In this document: piece after piece, positions 10,859 to 18,079 of the stretch
Numbering within the stretch: position 1 is the stretch's first letter
Layout: each line of letters starts with the position of its first letter
From: JAFNAG01 sp963824985
GTDB taxonomy: Bacteria; Acidobacteriota; UBA6911
DNA length: 64,000 bases
NCBI GenBank assembly: GCA_963824985.1
Contig: CAWGRQ010000024.1
Coordinates: 317,555-381,554, forward strand
Direction of reading: 5' to 3'
Program-made: the position numbers and the translations under genes
Notes under the pieces: model-generated
Databases searched by the model: none
What the model was told of the DNA's origin: nothing
Seen by the model: the letters and a program-made list of their open reading frames with translations, nothing else

Positions 10859-12988
10859 GGCTCGCGAAGACTGAGAAGCCCGGATGTACCCACGAGAGTA
10901 GATTGTGCATGAAGCTCGCGGAGAGGCGTTCGGCCCGGTGCAATCGTTGTCTGTCAAACATCCAGAAAATAGAAACTTCTGAACCTCACACCCCTTTTGG
11001 CCATCCAATGATATGCAATTTCCGTAGTATCCTGGTGCGCAGCCATCATGTCAGATATTGTGGCGGCTTTGCCGCCGTGGAGCCCGATATGAGAACGTTC
11101 ATATTCGAAGTGAGCGCGCTGGCGGTCCTGCTCGGCACAGGGAGCGCGGCGGTTGCAACCAAGGCCGGTGTCCGGGATTCCGGCGCCTGGCTTCAGGAAG
11201 CACAGACCTCGCAGCGGCCCGGCCCCCCGGGGACCATTCGCGTACGCGTCCTTTTGATCCCTGTGGATGTGGTCGTCACCGACGACCACGACCGTCCCGT
11301 GACCGATCTGAAGCGGGAGGATTTCCAGGTTTTCGAAAACGGCCGTTTGCAGCAGATCCGCCACTTTTCCGTGCAGTCCTATAGCCCGGAAGCCCCTCCG
11401 CCGCCTGCGCCCTCGGGAATCCGGATTTCGAGGACGGTCGAGGCGACTCCCCAGAAGGCGCGGACCTTTCTCCTTCTGCTTGGCAGAGGCCGGCACCAGC
11501 AGGCGCTGAAGGCCGTGGATGCCCTGATCAGTTTCGTGCGCGATAAACTGCTCCCGCAGGACCGGGTCGCTGTATACGCGTATAACCGGGCGACCGATTT
11601 CACCACGGACCGCGAGCAGATCGTCCAGGTGCTCGAACAGTATAAGAAGGTCAGCGAAAGGATCGAATCGTGGCTGGAGCTTAATTTGAGCGGTTTCCGC
11701 AGGTTCTACGGTGCCAAACAGCTCCCCAAGTCGCTGCTGCCGGAAGTTGCCAGGATTTTTGAGGGAACCAACACAGCTTCGCGCCAGGTTCCGCCCGGGC
11801 GGCTGGACGAAGAGGGAAGAATCACCCGGGAATGGGACCGCGCCGTCGGGCTGATACTCGGGAGCGCAGACCGGGCGACCGAAACCGGGCTCCGGATGTC
11901 GGCTGCCGAAAATCCGGCATCGGCCGCCCTTTTGGCCTTCGACCAGCTCGGTGGGGACGCCATCACCCTCGGCCTCCCTTTCGACGAGTTCATCGACCGG
12001 GCGGGGGATACCATCCAGGACCAGCAGAATATCTTCACGTGCATCGAATATCTGCGGTACGTGGAAGGCGAAAAACACCTCCTATATTTCAGCGGTCAGG
12101 GAATGCTGTTCCCGTACGGGAACACCGACTACGACAAGGGGATCGCGGCGGTGGCCAACGACGCCCGGGTAGCCATCGATACCTTCCATACCAGCGGTCT
12201 GTCGCCGACCGTCATGTCCACCAGGGGGGGATCGCCCTTCACCTGGGCCGATACCGCTTCGATCCAGAGCCTGCGGACCGTATCGGCGCTCACCGGCGGG
12301 CAAACCTCCATCTACGAGGACATCGGCAAATCGCTCGACCAGCTGGACCAGAATACGCGTTCCGATTACCTGCTGGGCTATTATCCGGCCGATGAAAACT
12401 GGAACGGCAAATACCGGCAGATCACCGTGAAAGTCAACCGCCCCGGGATGAAGGTCTATTCCCGGCGGGGCTATTTTGCCCGCGATCGGCTGCAGCCTTA
12501 CGACAGGGAGGAGTTCCTGGCTTACAGCCGGATTACGGCGGCCGGCGGCTGGGCCGATATCATCGATGATGTCCCCTTCAAGGTCTCGACTTCCAGGGCG
12601 CCCGACGAAGCCGGCGAGAGGCAGCTCAAGGTCGATCTGAGCATCAATGCCGGTAAGTTAGCATTCGCGAGCGCCGATGGATTGCACTCCGGACGGCTGA
12701 GGGTGGCGGTATTTTATGCGGACGGCGGAGGGCGCATGCTCGGCGACATCTGGAAGACGGTCACCCTGCAGCTTCAGGAGCCTGTATACCGCGACTTTCT
12801 GAAGTCCGGGATTCCCTTTTCCGTGACCATCCCGGCCCGCACGAGCGCCATGTATGTGACCATTGTGGTCTACGACGTGATCGGAGACCGGGTCGGCAGC
12901 CGGCGGGTAAGCGTGCAGAGGCTCTTCGCCCCGTAGCCGGGCCGGGCGATGGTGGGAGGCAGTCCACTCACGCGCCCCGGGGCGCACC
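10859..12988. repeat. Segmental duplication, VWFA copy A (inverted partner at 41767-43895)
   Basis: About 2.13 kb is nearly identical to the reverse complement of 41767-43895. I saw one difference, GGGAGGC versus GGGAGGG near 12955-12961. The left boundary (about 10859) lies inside the coding sequence of an IS91-type transposase: the minus strand here reads LLSWVHPGFSVFAS, then diverges. The right boundary lies just past the palindrome GCGCCCCGGGGCGC (12973-12986). The element content says the 41-44 kb copy is the fuller one, because its transposase fragment continues. Confidence 0.9.
11089..12936 (+). CDS. VWFA-related secreted protein (copy A)
   Basis: The product is 615 residues. I chose the ATG at 11089 because GGAG lies 6 bases before it and a signal peptide follows (MRTFIFEVSALAVLLGTGSA). 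The longer upstream frame (from 10903) would place the leader inside the protein. Family marks of acidobacterial VWFA-related proteins are visible: VDVVVTDDHDRPVTDLKRED near residue 55, a VWA-like core around residues 125-160 (ARTFLLLLGRGRHQQAL), GEKHLLYFSGQGMLFPY near residue 325, and the C-terminal motif DYLLGYYPADENWNGKYRQI. The MIDAS DxSxS motif is replaced (LGRGRH), so metal-dependent adhesion may be lost. Function is unknown. The protein appears identical to the one encoded at 41818-43665. Confidence 0.85.
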   Translation: MRTFIFEVSALAVLLGTGSAAVATKAGVRDSGAWLQEAQTSQRPGPPGTIRVRVLLIPVDVVVTDDHDRPVTDLKREDFQVFENGRLQQIRHFSVQSYSPEAPPPPAPSGIRISRTVEATPQKARTFLLLLGRGRHQQALKAVDALISFVRDKLLPQDRVAVYAYNRATDFTTDREQIVQVLEQYKKVSERIESWLELNLSGFRRFYGAKQLPKSLLPEVARIFEGTNTASRQVPPGRLDEEGRITREWDRAVGLILGSADRATETGLRMSAAENPASAALLAFDQLGGDAITLGLPFDEFIDRAGDTIQDQQNIFTCIEYLRYVEGEKHLLYFSGQGMLFPYGNTDYDKGIAAVANDARVAIDTFHTSGLSPTVMSTRGGSPFTWADTASIQSLRTVSALTGGQTSIYEDIGKSLDQLDQNTRSDYLLGYYPADENWNGKYRQITVKVNRPGMKVYSRRGYFARDRLQPYDREEFLAYSRITAAGGWADIIDDVPFKVSTSRAPDEAGERQLKVDLSINAGKLAFASADGLHSGRLRVAVFYADGGGRMLGDIWKTVTLQLQEPVYRDFLKSGIPFSVTIPARTSAMYVTIVVYDVIGDRVGSRRVSVQRLFAP

Positions 12989-13564
12989 CGGTGGCGCCTG
13001 AAAATGATCGGGGTCGCAATCGATGTCGGAATCACGCTGCAGGATTCGATCCCGATGCCGATCCCGAGGGTCTGTGGATGCAGGTGTCCTTTGCCAGAAT
13101 CCCGTCCGCTGAGAAGGATGCGCCAGAGCCCCGGCCGATCCAGGAGGCGAGCCTCGGGGAGGTGATTGAGATTCCTGAGGTCGGCGGCCTGCATCACCAT
13201 TACGAACGCCGTGCTGCGTAAGTGCGGTCTCCATGTTGTTCATTGTAAAAAGAACAGGATATCGACCTGTTTCCTTTCGCTCACGCCCGTAATTCCATCA
13301 TTGCCAACCGCAATAGGCGACCATCCAAAGCACGATGCCATTGCGACAGCCAAGATTATCCGTAGGCCGCCGGGCGCCAATTCGTCCCGGTATAGAATTT
13401 TGGAAAAGCACAGGATTCTGCCGCGGTTGGTAATCCCTGAGCGATCGCCGGGGTGGCAGGAATAGCTGCGAAAAGGGCAAAGTTATCCAACGAGCTGATC
13501 AGAAACAGGTTAACGGAGCAGACGTCGCCGGTTCCTCACTGGATGCGGGCCGCCATCCATTGCC
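12937..13564. other. Gene-poor spacer with a short direct repeat
   Basis: Contains TGTCCTTTGCCAGAATCCCG at about 13085, repeated near 14750. A short coding-like remnant (about 13080-13220, ending EIPEVGGLHHHYERRAA) has no recognisable family. No supported gene. Confidence 0.35.
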
Positions 13565-14155
13565 CTAGAACCGAATTCCTGCGTCGTCCAGCGCGCGCCG
13601 CAACAAATCAGCGATGCTGAGAGCGGCAGCCCAGAGGTGCATGTACTGCATGTCGAGAGAGGATTGCTGAACCTTGAGCACGCCCAGGACATCGTTCCAC
13701 TGACGCTCTGATACGCAGCCTCCCCGACGATACCAGTCAAGCTTGTTGAGAATGACATCCTCCGGGGACGCCAGGCAGTGCTGCCGGGTAGTGGCCCCTT
13801 CCGCCAATTTTTCGAAACGCGCCCGGGCAAAGGCCGCCTGGTGATAGGGATCGGTTTTCAGGATGAAAACATCCAGCTTGATCATGGATGCCAGGTGAAT
13901 AATATTGAACGAAGATCGGCATGCGACGGCATCGCGGACCCTGTCCTCATCGATGTAATAGGCGTCATGCAGCCGGCCGAATAGGGGATGAACGTGGCTT
14001 TCGTTCACGTCCGCAACCAGATCGACGTCTAGAGTGGCCCGTGCTATTCCGTAGGCCGAACTGGCAACCGACCCTCCGATGTGATAACGGATTCCCAATG
14101 CGTCGAACGCCTCCAGCAGAGGTTCGAGTGCCTGAAAAATATTCCCGGCATTCAC
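13565..14155 (-). CDS. Nucleotidyltransferase-fold protein (MNT-like)
   Basis: The product is 196 residues. The N-terminal half has the minimal nucleotidyltransferase pattern: IRYHIGGSVASSAYGIARAT holds the GS motif and LDVDLVADV gives the metal-binding D-x-D. The later segment KLDVFILK supplies the third acidic residue. The C-terminal half (HCLASPEDVILNKLDWYRRG) is the conserved tail seen in AbiEii/DUF6036-like proteins. It overlaps the upstream small gene (14152-14409) by 4 bases (ATGA), so the two are translationally coupled and probably act together. Such pairs occur as toxin-antitoxin or phage-defence modules in which the nucleotidyltransferase modifies tRNA or protein. That role is inferred from the family, not shown here. 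Confidence 0.7.
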   Translation of the reverse strand: MNAGNIFQALEPLLEAFDALGIRYHIGGSVASSAYGIARATLDVDLVADVNESHVHPLFGRLHDAYYIDEDRVRDAVACRSSFNIIHLASMIKLDVFILKTDPYHQAAFARARFEKLAEGATTRQHCLASPEDVILNKLDWYRRGGCVSERQWNDVLGVLKVQQSSLDMQYMHLWAAALSIADLLRRALDDAGIRF

Positions 14156-14409
14156 CTTGGCCTCCGTGCCAGATCGTACCGCAGCCTTTCGGCAAGTTCG
14201 GATCCGTGATGGATCGCCACAAATCGCAACAAAACTTCACGCGCACCGCAATTCGGACATTGCCGCCGGATCGCCCTGCAGGCCAACTCGATGGCACTTT
14301 GGCTCAACGAGATGACAGCCGCCACCCTCTGCGCAACGGATGCGCGCCGGAACAGCTCAAGCTGGACGGTTTCCGTTTGCAAATCCGTATCTGAAGATTG
14401 AGTTCGCAT
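14152..14409 (-). CDS. Small partner protein of the nucleotidyltransferase
   Basis: The product is 85 residues. The core VQLELFRRASVAQRVAAVIS and the later RFVAIHHGSELAERLRYDLA match a small helical family that I recall sitting directly before nucleotidyltransferase genes in many genomes. Two Cys (CPNCG) form a single CxxC. The stop overlaps the next start by 4 bases. No function is established that I can name. It would be the natural antitoxin or regulator if the pair is a toxin-antitoxin unit. The start at 14409 is the first ATG, with no strong ribosome site. Confidence 0.6.
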   Translation of the reverse strand: MRTQSSDTDLQTETVQLELFRRASVAQRVAAVISLSQSAIELACRAIRRQCPNCGAREVLLRFVAIHHGSELAERLRYDLARRPR

Positions 14410-14775
14410 CCGCCCTCACCCTTGTGACCGGCCGGACCGGGAGCACAGAATGCCGTGAAAGATCATTATAGCCCAATCCTCTTTCAGCGCGCAGCTCGCA
14501 TTCGGCAACGGAGCCAGATGTTGATTCACGGCAGCATCCCAATGGCGGTTGCCACGAAGCCTCTGCCCCGAAGCATCAGCACGCGAGTCGCAGAACGCGC
14601 GGCATGCTCCGCGACCCATCATGGCATGTTATCCTTACTCAACCCGTATCAAGGCCGCCGTGCCGGTGAATGCCTTCGTCACGGAGACAAGACGGAACAC
14701 GGTCTGCGCGTCACGGGCGCCTTCCGCTCCGTGCCGGCCGGCCCGTAGCTGTCCTTTGCCAGAATCCCGTCTGCA
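14410..14775. other. Spacer without supported gene
   Basis: Open frames here have no recognisable motifs. The right end carries the second copy of the TGTCCTTTGCCAGAATCCCG repeat (about 14750), followed directly by the IS remnant. Confidence 0.35.
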
Positions 14776-14976
14776 TTGAAAATATTGACATTAGCGTCAC
14801 CAGCAAGCAGGCTTCTGAATCATGATCGAGGCACTGTTTTTGTTGTTTTCATTTTTAAAATCCAGGTTTAGAAATCGAACTGAGCTGACCCTCGAAAATC
14901 TAGCGCTGCGGCAACAGCTGGCAATCCTGAAACGCGAGCGCCCCCATGCACGTTTGCGACGGAGAGATCGGCAGTT
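14776..14976 (+). pseudogene. 5' end of an integrase-type IS transposase, truncated
   Basis: From the ATG at 14822 the frame reads MIEALFLLFSFLKSRFRNRT and then ENLALRQQLAILKRERPHAR. This is the usual start of rve-integrase transposases of the IS481/IS3-like class (LENLALRQQLAVLKR). It keeps about 50 codons. Near 14971-14980 it runs into the mirror-image 5' end of a related element on the other strand, so all catalytic (DDE) sequence is missing. The 46 bases before the ATG are also shared with the mirror copy. Confidence 0.75.
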
Positions 14977-15115
14977 GTTGGCGCAACGCCAGGTTTTCCA
15001 AAGCCAGTTCAGTTCGGTTCTTTAGCCCGGATTTTAGTAAGGAAACCAGCAAAAACAGTCCTTCGATCATGACAGGCAAGCTTGCCCTCTGATGCCCTTA
15101 ATGTCAATATTTTCA
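14971..15115 (-). pseudogene. Mirror-image 5' end of a related IS transposase
   Basis: On the minus strand an ATG at 15070 starts MIEGLFLLVSLLKSGLKNRT and then ELALENLALRQQL. This is a paralogue (roughly 75% identical by eye) of the remnant just to the left, and it is cut at the same place. The upstream bases (15071-15115, ATTGAAAATATTGACATTA core) also match those before 14822. The pair therefore forms a long imperfect palindrome of two IS starts joined head-on inside their coding regions. Confidence 0.75.
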
Positions 15116-15164
15116 ATGGGGAGCGAGTTTTGGCAAGGGACAGGTTCATCGCACGGCCCGGTTC

Positions 15165-15201
15165 TTGACATTCTGGTCTCATATGGTCACAATATGACCA
15201 T
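15165..15201 (+). promoter_or_regulatory. Promoter with overlapping operator; leaderless antitoxin start
   Basis: TTGACA (15165-15170) and CACAAT (15188-15193) are 17 bases apart. The inverted repeat ATGGTCA/TGACCAT (15183-15189 and 15195-15201) overlaps the -10 box and the start codon. Transcription would begin about 7 bases after the -10 box, on or next to the ATG at 15200, and there is no Shine-Dalgarno. This suggests a leaderless, autorepressed TA mRNA. The identical copy lies at 45009-45045. Confidence 0.6.
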
Positions 15202-15457
15202 GAAGAGGGCAAAGGTATCGGAGGTAAAAGCGCGGCTGAGCTCGTATCTCGCCGACGTCCGGCAGGGCGATACCGTCGTTATCTGCGATCGTTCCACGCC
15301 GATTGCGCAACTCATTCCACTGGACCGGAAAATGGATGAACTGAGGATCGAGGAAGCAAGCGAGCCGGTTGGCAGGATCGCTGGCGTCCGTCCGGTGCGC
15401 TTGCGCAAGAGAGTGAATATCGACACGATTCTCGGCCAGGAGCGCGGCGGAAGATGA
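15200..15457 (+). CDS. Phd/YefM-type antitoxin (copy A)
   Basis: The product is 85 residues if started at the ATG at 15200, or 87 from the ATG at 15194. The N-terminus MKRAKVSEVKARLSSYLADV and the following VRQGDTVVICDRSTPIAQL are the classic Phd/YefM DNA-binding and dimerisation fold. The C-terminal tail (VRPVRLRKRVNIDTIL) should wrap the toxin. The family binds its own operator and neutralises the partner RNase. The palindrome overlapping the start codon is the likely operator. The stop overlaps the toxin start by 4 bases (ATGA). I prefer 15200 because it gives the usual MK..VSE start and fits the predicted leaderless transcript. The copy at 45044-45301 encodes the same protein. Confidence 0.85.
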   Translation: MKRAKVSEVKARLSSYLADVRQGDTVVICDRSTPIAQLIPLDRKMDELRIEEASEPVGRIAGVRPVRLRKRVNIDTILGQERGGR

Positions 15458-15867
15458 TCCTCTACGTGGATACCAGTGTGATTCTCCGGCATCTGCTCGG
15501 GCAGCCAAAGGCGTTGAATGTCATGCGGGCTGACAGAGCCTACGCCAGTGAAATCCTGAAACTCGAAGCCAGAAGGGTAATAGACAGATTGCGGCTGGAA
15601 GCGGCTCTGGACGATGATGGAGTGGCTCAGGCCCACGAGGAACTGGCGCGCATCGAGCGGTCCATCGGCTGCATATCGATTACGAATCCGGTGCTCCGGC
15701 GCGCTTCTCTGCCCATGCCGACCGTGGTCAAGACGCTCGATGCGATCCATCTCGCAAGTGCCCTGCTGTTTCAGGAACAATCCGGTGACACCCTGACCTT
15801 CGCCACGCATGACCTTCAGCAGGCAACCGGCGCCCGGGCGCTCGGATTCAGGGTGCTCGGAGTCTGA
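15454..15867 (+). CDS. VapC-type PIN-domain toxin (copy A)
   Basis: The product is 137 residues. PIN RNase marks are present: the N-terminal Asp in MILYVDTSVILRHLL, a Glu in YASEILKLEARR, the Asp in KTLDAIHLASAL and the late segment TFATHDLQQATGARALGFRV. These acids should hold Mg2+ for cleavage of RNA (tRNA or rRNA in studied VapCs). It is coupled to the antitoxin by a 4-base overlap. An identical gene lies at 45298-45711, so the cell carries two copies of the same TA pair that can cross-neutralise. Function is by family; the RNA target is unknown. Confidence 0.85.
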   Translation: MILYVDTSVILRHLLGQPKALNVMRADRAYASEILKLEARRVIDRLRLEAALDDDGVAQAHEELARIERSIGCISITNPVLRRASLPMPTVVKTLDAIHLASALLFQEQSGDTLTFATHDLQQATGARALGFRVLGV

Positions 15868-16007
15868 TTTTGCGTTGTAAAAAAGAAGAATGCGGGATAG
15901 GGTTCTGATCGAGGTACGGGTCGCGCATCGGTCTACTGAAATTGCCGCGCCGGCAAAAACGATACATGGTAGTCTGTGACCTTCTGGAGCACATGGAGGG
16001 AACAGGC

Positions 16008-16498
16008 ATGCCATTCATAAAACGCAATCTTCTATCACTTGGAGCCATGTTCCTGATCGCAGGCTCCCCGATATCCCTCGAGTCCCGCGCTCGCCAAATT
16101 CCTTCCGCTCCTTCGGCCGCACCGTCGCGAACGCTGCTCGACTTCGATGACGGCTGGCTCTTCAGCCGTGGAGACTTCGCTTCCGCCGCCATGCCCGCAT
16201 TCCGTGATTCCGCCTGGCGGCCGGTGACCCTGCCCCACGACTGGAGCAGCGAGGGCCCCTTCAGCGCCGAATCCGGCAGCGGCAACGGCTACGCCCCGGG
16301 GGGCCTCGGTTGGTACCGCAAGCACTTCCGCCTCGATCCCGGATATAAGGACAAGATCGTCGCGCTCGAGTTCGACGGCGTCTACGACTACTCCGAAGTC
16401 TGGGTTAACGGGCAATACGTGGGCGGACGGCCCTACGGGTATTCAAGCTTCGAATGCCGCCTGACTCCATATGTGAAGTTTGGCGGCGCCGACAACGT
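16008..16498 (+). pseudogene. Truncated start of a secreted GH2 beta-galactosidase-like gene
   Basis: The ATG at 16008 follows GGAGGG and starts a signal peptide (MPFIKRNLLSLGAMFLIAGS). The GH2 sugar-binding domain follows (DFDDGWLFSRGDF, WRPVTLPHDWSSEGPF, GGLGWYRKHFRLDP, EVWVNGQYVGGRPYGYSSFE). After GGADN the sequence switches to the palindromic element at 16503, so the immunoglobulin-like and catalytic TIM-barrel domains are lost. It is the 5' part of the same gene found more fully at 45852-48310. Unlike that copy, it has no extra base near its codon 61. It cannot make an active enzyme. Confidence 0.85.
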
Positions 16499-16502
16499 TG
16501 GG

Positions 16503-16818
16503 AAAAAGGGGGAAAATGGGGACGCAACCCATTATTATTCGCAGATGTCTTCTCTTTTCGCGGTCGGCCGATCGATCCAGCCCGCAACCGGCGTCCCAGC
16601 GCGATTCTAGCGCCGAAACAAATCTCCTGTCCCCTGCCGGACGGCCCGTGCAGGTGTGCAGCCGATCATCGCCAGCATTTCCTCGTCCTCTTCCTCTGCC
16701 AGCCGCAATTCCAAGTATTATGGCTCTCGCGATTCTGGGCATACTGCCATCTTACTCACAAGCCCGGTGGCGTTCAAATATAATGGGTTGCGTCCCCTTT
16801 TTCCGTTCACCTTTTTCA
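16503..16818. mobile_element. Palindromic-end element of the GGGGACGCAACCC class
   Basis: GGGGACGCAACCCATTAT (16518-16535) is perfectly inverted at 16780-16797, with weaker similarity in the purine-rich flanks (GGAAAAAGG class). About 240 bases lie between, with no intact gene. It sits exactly at the point where the duplicated GH2 start is cut, with an S41 peptidase remnant on its other side. The ends resemble those around REP-associated tyrosine transposases, but no transposase is visible. Confidence 0.6.
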
Positions 16819-17615
16819 ATTCTCACACAGGCGGCAATGTTGTCATCGAAGGTGATTTCGACTTCTCAGGGGCCACTATCGGGCAACCATACACCTATTC
16901 GGGCAAGATCCACTTCGATGCAAATAAGAAAAGGTAGGAAGTCTTACGAGGCAAAGAAACGTTTTGCGATCGATTTGCAGGGGCAGGAAAGAAACCTGAG
17001 CGTGGCCTGCAAGCTCTACCCGATTCCTCGGGATCCGCCGCCGAGGATCGCACGGACTCTTGACGATGGACGGCCTATTTATGCTTCAGAGAATTCGCGC
17101 CCGGTACCGATGACTGGCTGGCGGGACAGGCGGCAAAGAACTCCCCGGCGCCTGCCATCATCCTGGATCTCCGCGGCAATAGGGGAGGATTGATTTCGGT
17201 GCTGAGAAAGTGCTTCGACCCGTTCTTGAAGGAAGCTGCGACCCTCGGAGAATTCCGCGATCGCCGCGGCAAGGAGCCGGCACTGAAGGCATCGGGTCGC
17301 GGCAAGAGCGCCTATGGCGGACGGATCCTGGTGCTGATCGACGAACAGAGCGGAAGCGGCGCTGAAATCTTCGCCGCGGGGCTGCAGGAGCTGGGCCGCA
17401 CACTAATCATCGGCCGCCGGTCCAGCGGCCATGTGCTGGCAAAAATGGATTACGGTCTGCCCGGGCGGGTGCGCCAAAGGCCCGTGGACTACTGCTTTGA
17501 ATTTATCTCTCTGGGATTGCACCACTTCCCCGGGTCCGGCACCGATCCCCACCGATCCCCAGTTCGCGCAGACGTACGCTTTGTCCCTTACCAGGACATA
17601 CCCCCTAGGGCTTAA
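16819..17615 (+). pseudogene. S41 (C-terminal processing) peptidase remnant
   Basis: The frame of 17190-17615, extended upstream to at least 17110, reads APAIILDLRGNRGG and then RILVLIDEQSGSGAEIFAAG. These are the conserved core of S41 peptidases with the nucleophile Ser in the SGSGAE segment, followed by TLIIGRRSSGHVL. The PDZ domain and the N-terminal half are missing or out of frame. The stretch 16800-16937 codes for an unplaced fragment (NVVIEGDFDFSGATIG) that may belong to the same or another gene. It looks like a 5'-truncated pseudogene whose left end meets the palindromic element at 16503-16818. Confidence 0.7.
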
Positions 17616-17661
17616 TCCCGGTGGGAATCCCTTGAGGGGAGGGCCGTCCACCCAGTCTCTC

Positions 17662-17689
17662 TTGATATTATACAGAGATATGATATAGT
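17662..17689 (+). promoter_or_regulatory. Predicted promoter of the PadR-ADOP operon
   Basis: TTGATA (17662-17667) and TATAGT (17684-17689), 16 bases apart, each match the sigma-70 consensus at 5 of 6 positions. The start codon is at 17711, so the leader would be about 15 bases. The surrounding AT-rich dyads (ATAC...GTAT) are candidate PadR operator sites. Confidence 0.55.
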
Positions 17690-17710
17690 ATGTAGCTAAG
17701 CGATACATTT

Positions 17711-18079
17711 ATGAGATTGTCGAAACGCGACCCTCGAAAACTTCGGCCGTTGACACCCTCCATGTTTGAGGTCCTCATAGCCCTCGCCGACGGCGAAAAG
17801 CATGGCTATGCCATCATCAAGGAAGTCGGACGGCGAACCGGGGGCCAGGTCACCCTCAGCGCCAGCACGTTATATACGATCATTCGACGCTTTGCAGATG
17901 AAGGCATTGTCGAAGAAACGGCGGAGCGACCCGTTCCGGCACTCGACGACGAGCGGCGTCGTTACTACCAGTTGACCGAGTTCGGGCGTGCGGTCGCGCG
18001 AGCCGAAGCGGAGCGGATGGGCACCGCACTCCGCATGGCCCGGGCGAAAGAGTTGATCCCCAAAACGGGACAGGCATGA
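17711..18079 (+). CDS. PadR-family transcriptional regulator
   Basis: The product is 122 residues. The winged-helix PadR domain is clear: LTPSMFEVLIALADGEKHGY, then IIKEVGRRTGG, LSASTLYTIIRRFADEGIV and a beta wing with RRYYQLTEFGRAVARAEAER. Its stop overlaps the start of the ADOP permease by 4 bases (ATGA), the standard acidobacterial PadR-ADOP pair. The regulator probably represses this operon through sites in the AT-rich promoter just upstream. The ligand is unknown. The start at 17711 lacks an evident Shine-Dalgarno. Confidence 0.9.
   Translation: MRLSKRDPRKLRPLTPSMFEVLIALADGEKHGYAIIKEVGRRTGGQVTLSASTLYTIIRRFADEGIVEETAERPVPALDDERRRYYQLTEFGRAVARAEAERMGTALRMARAKELIPKTGQA

Larger units (their letters stand above)
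15143..16498. repeat. Segmental duplication, TA plus GH2 start, copy A (partner 44987-46343)
   Basis: About 1.36 kb is nearly identical and in the same orientation as 44987-46343 (offset 29844). It covers the toxin-antitoxin promoter, both TA genes and the first 160 or so codons of a GH2 gene. Differences appear only near the right end, for example GGCCTCGG versus GGCATCGG and a one-base insertion in the partner at about 46190. Copy A stops where a GGGGACGCAACCC-type element begins, while the partner continues as a GH2 gene. Confidence 0.9.

Noticed and set aside
10903..11088. Upstream extension of the VWFA protein
   Set aside because: A signal peptide begins at the ATG at 11089 with a ribosome site. 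The extension overlaps an antisense transposase fragment.
10954..12078. 374-residue minus-strand frame opposite VWFA (and its twin at 42676-43800)
   Set aside because: Shadow frame of a GC-rich gene, with no motif or ribosome site. It appears twice only because the gene is duplicated.
15187..16014. 275-residue minus-strand frame opposite the TA genes
   Set aside because: Antisense shadow of the toxin and antitoxin. It repeats exactly in the second copy because the segment is duplicated.
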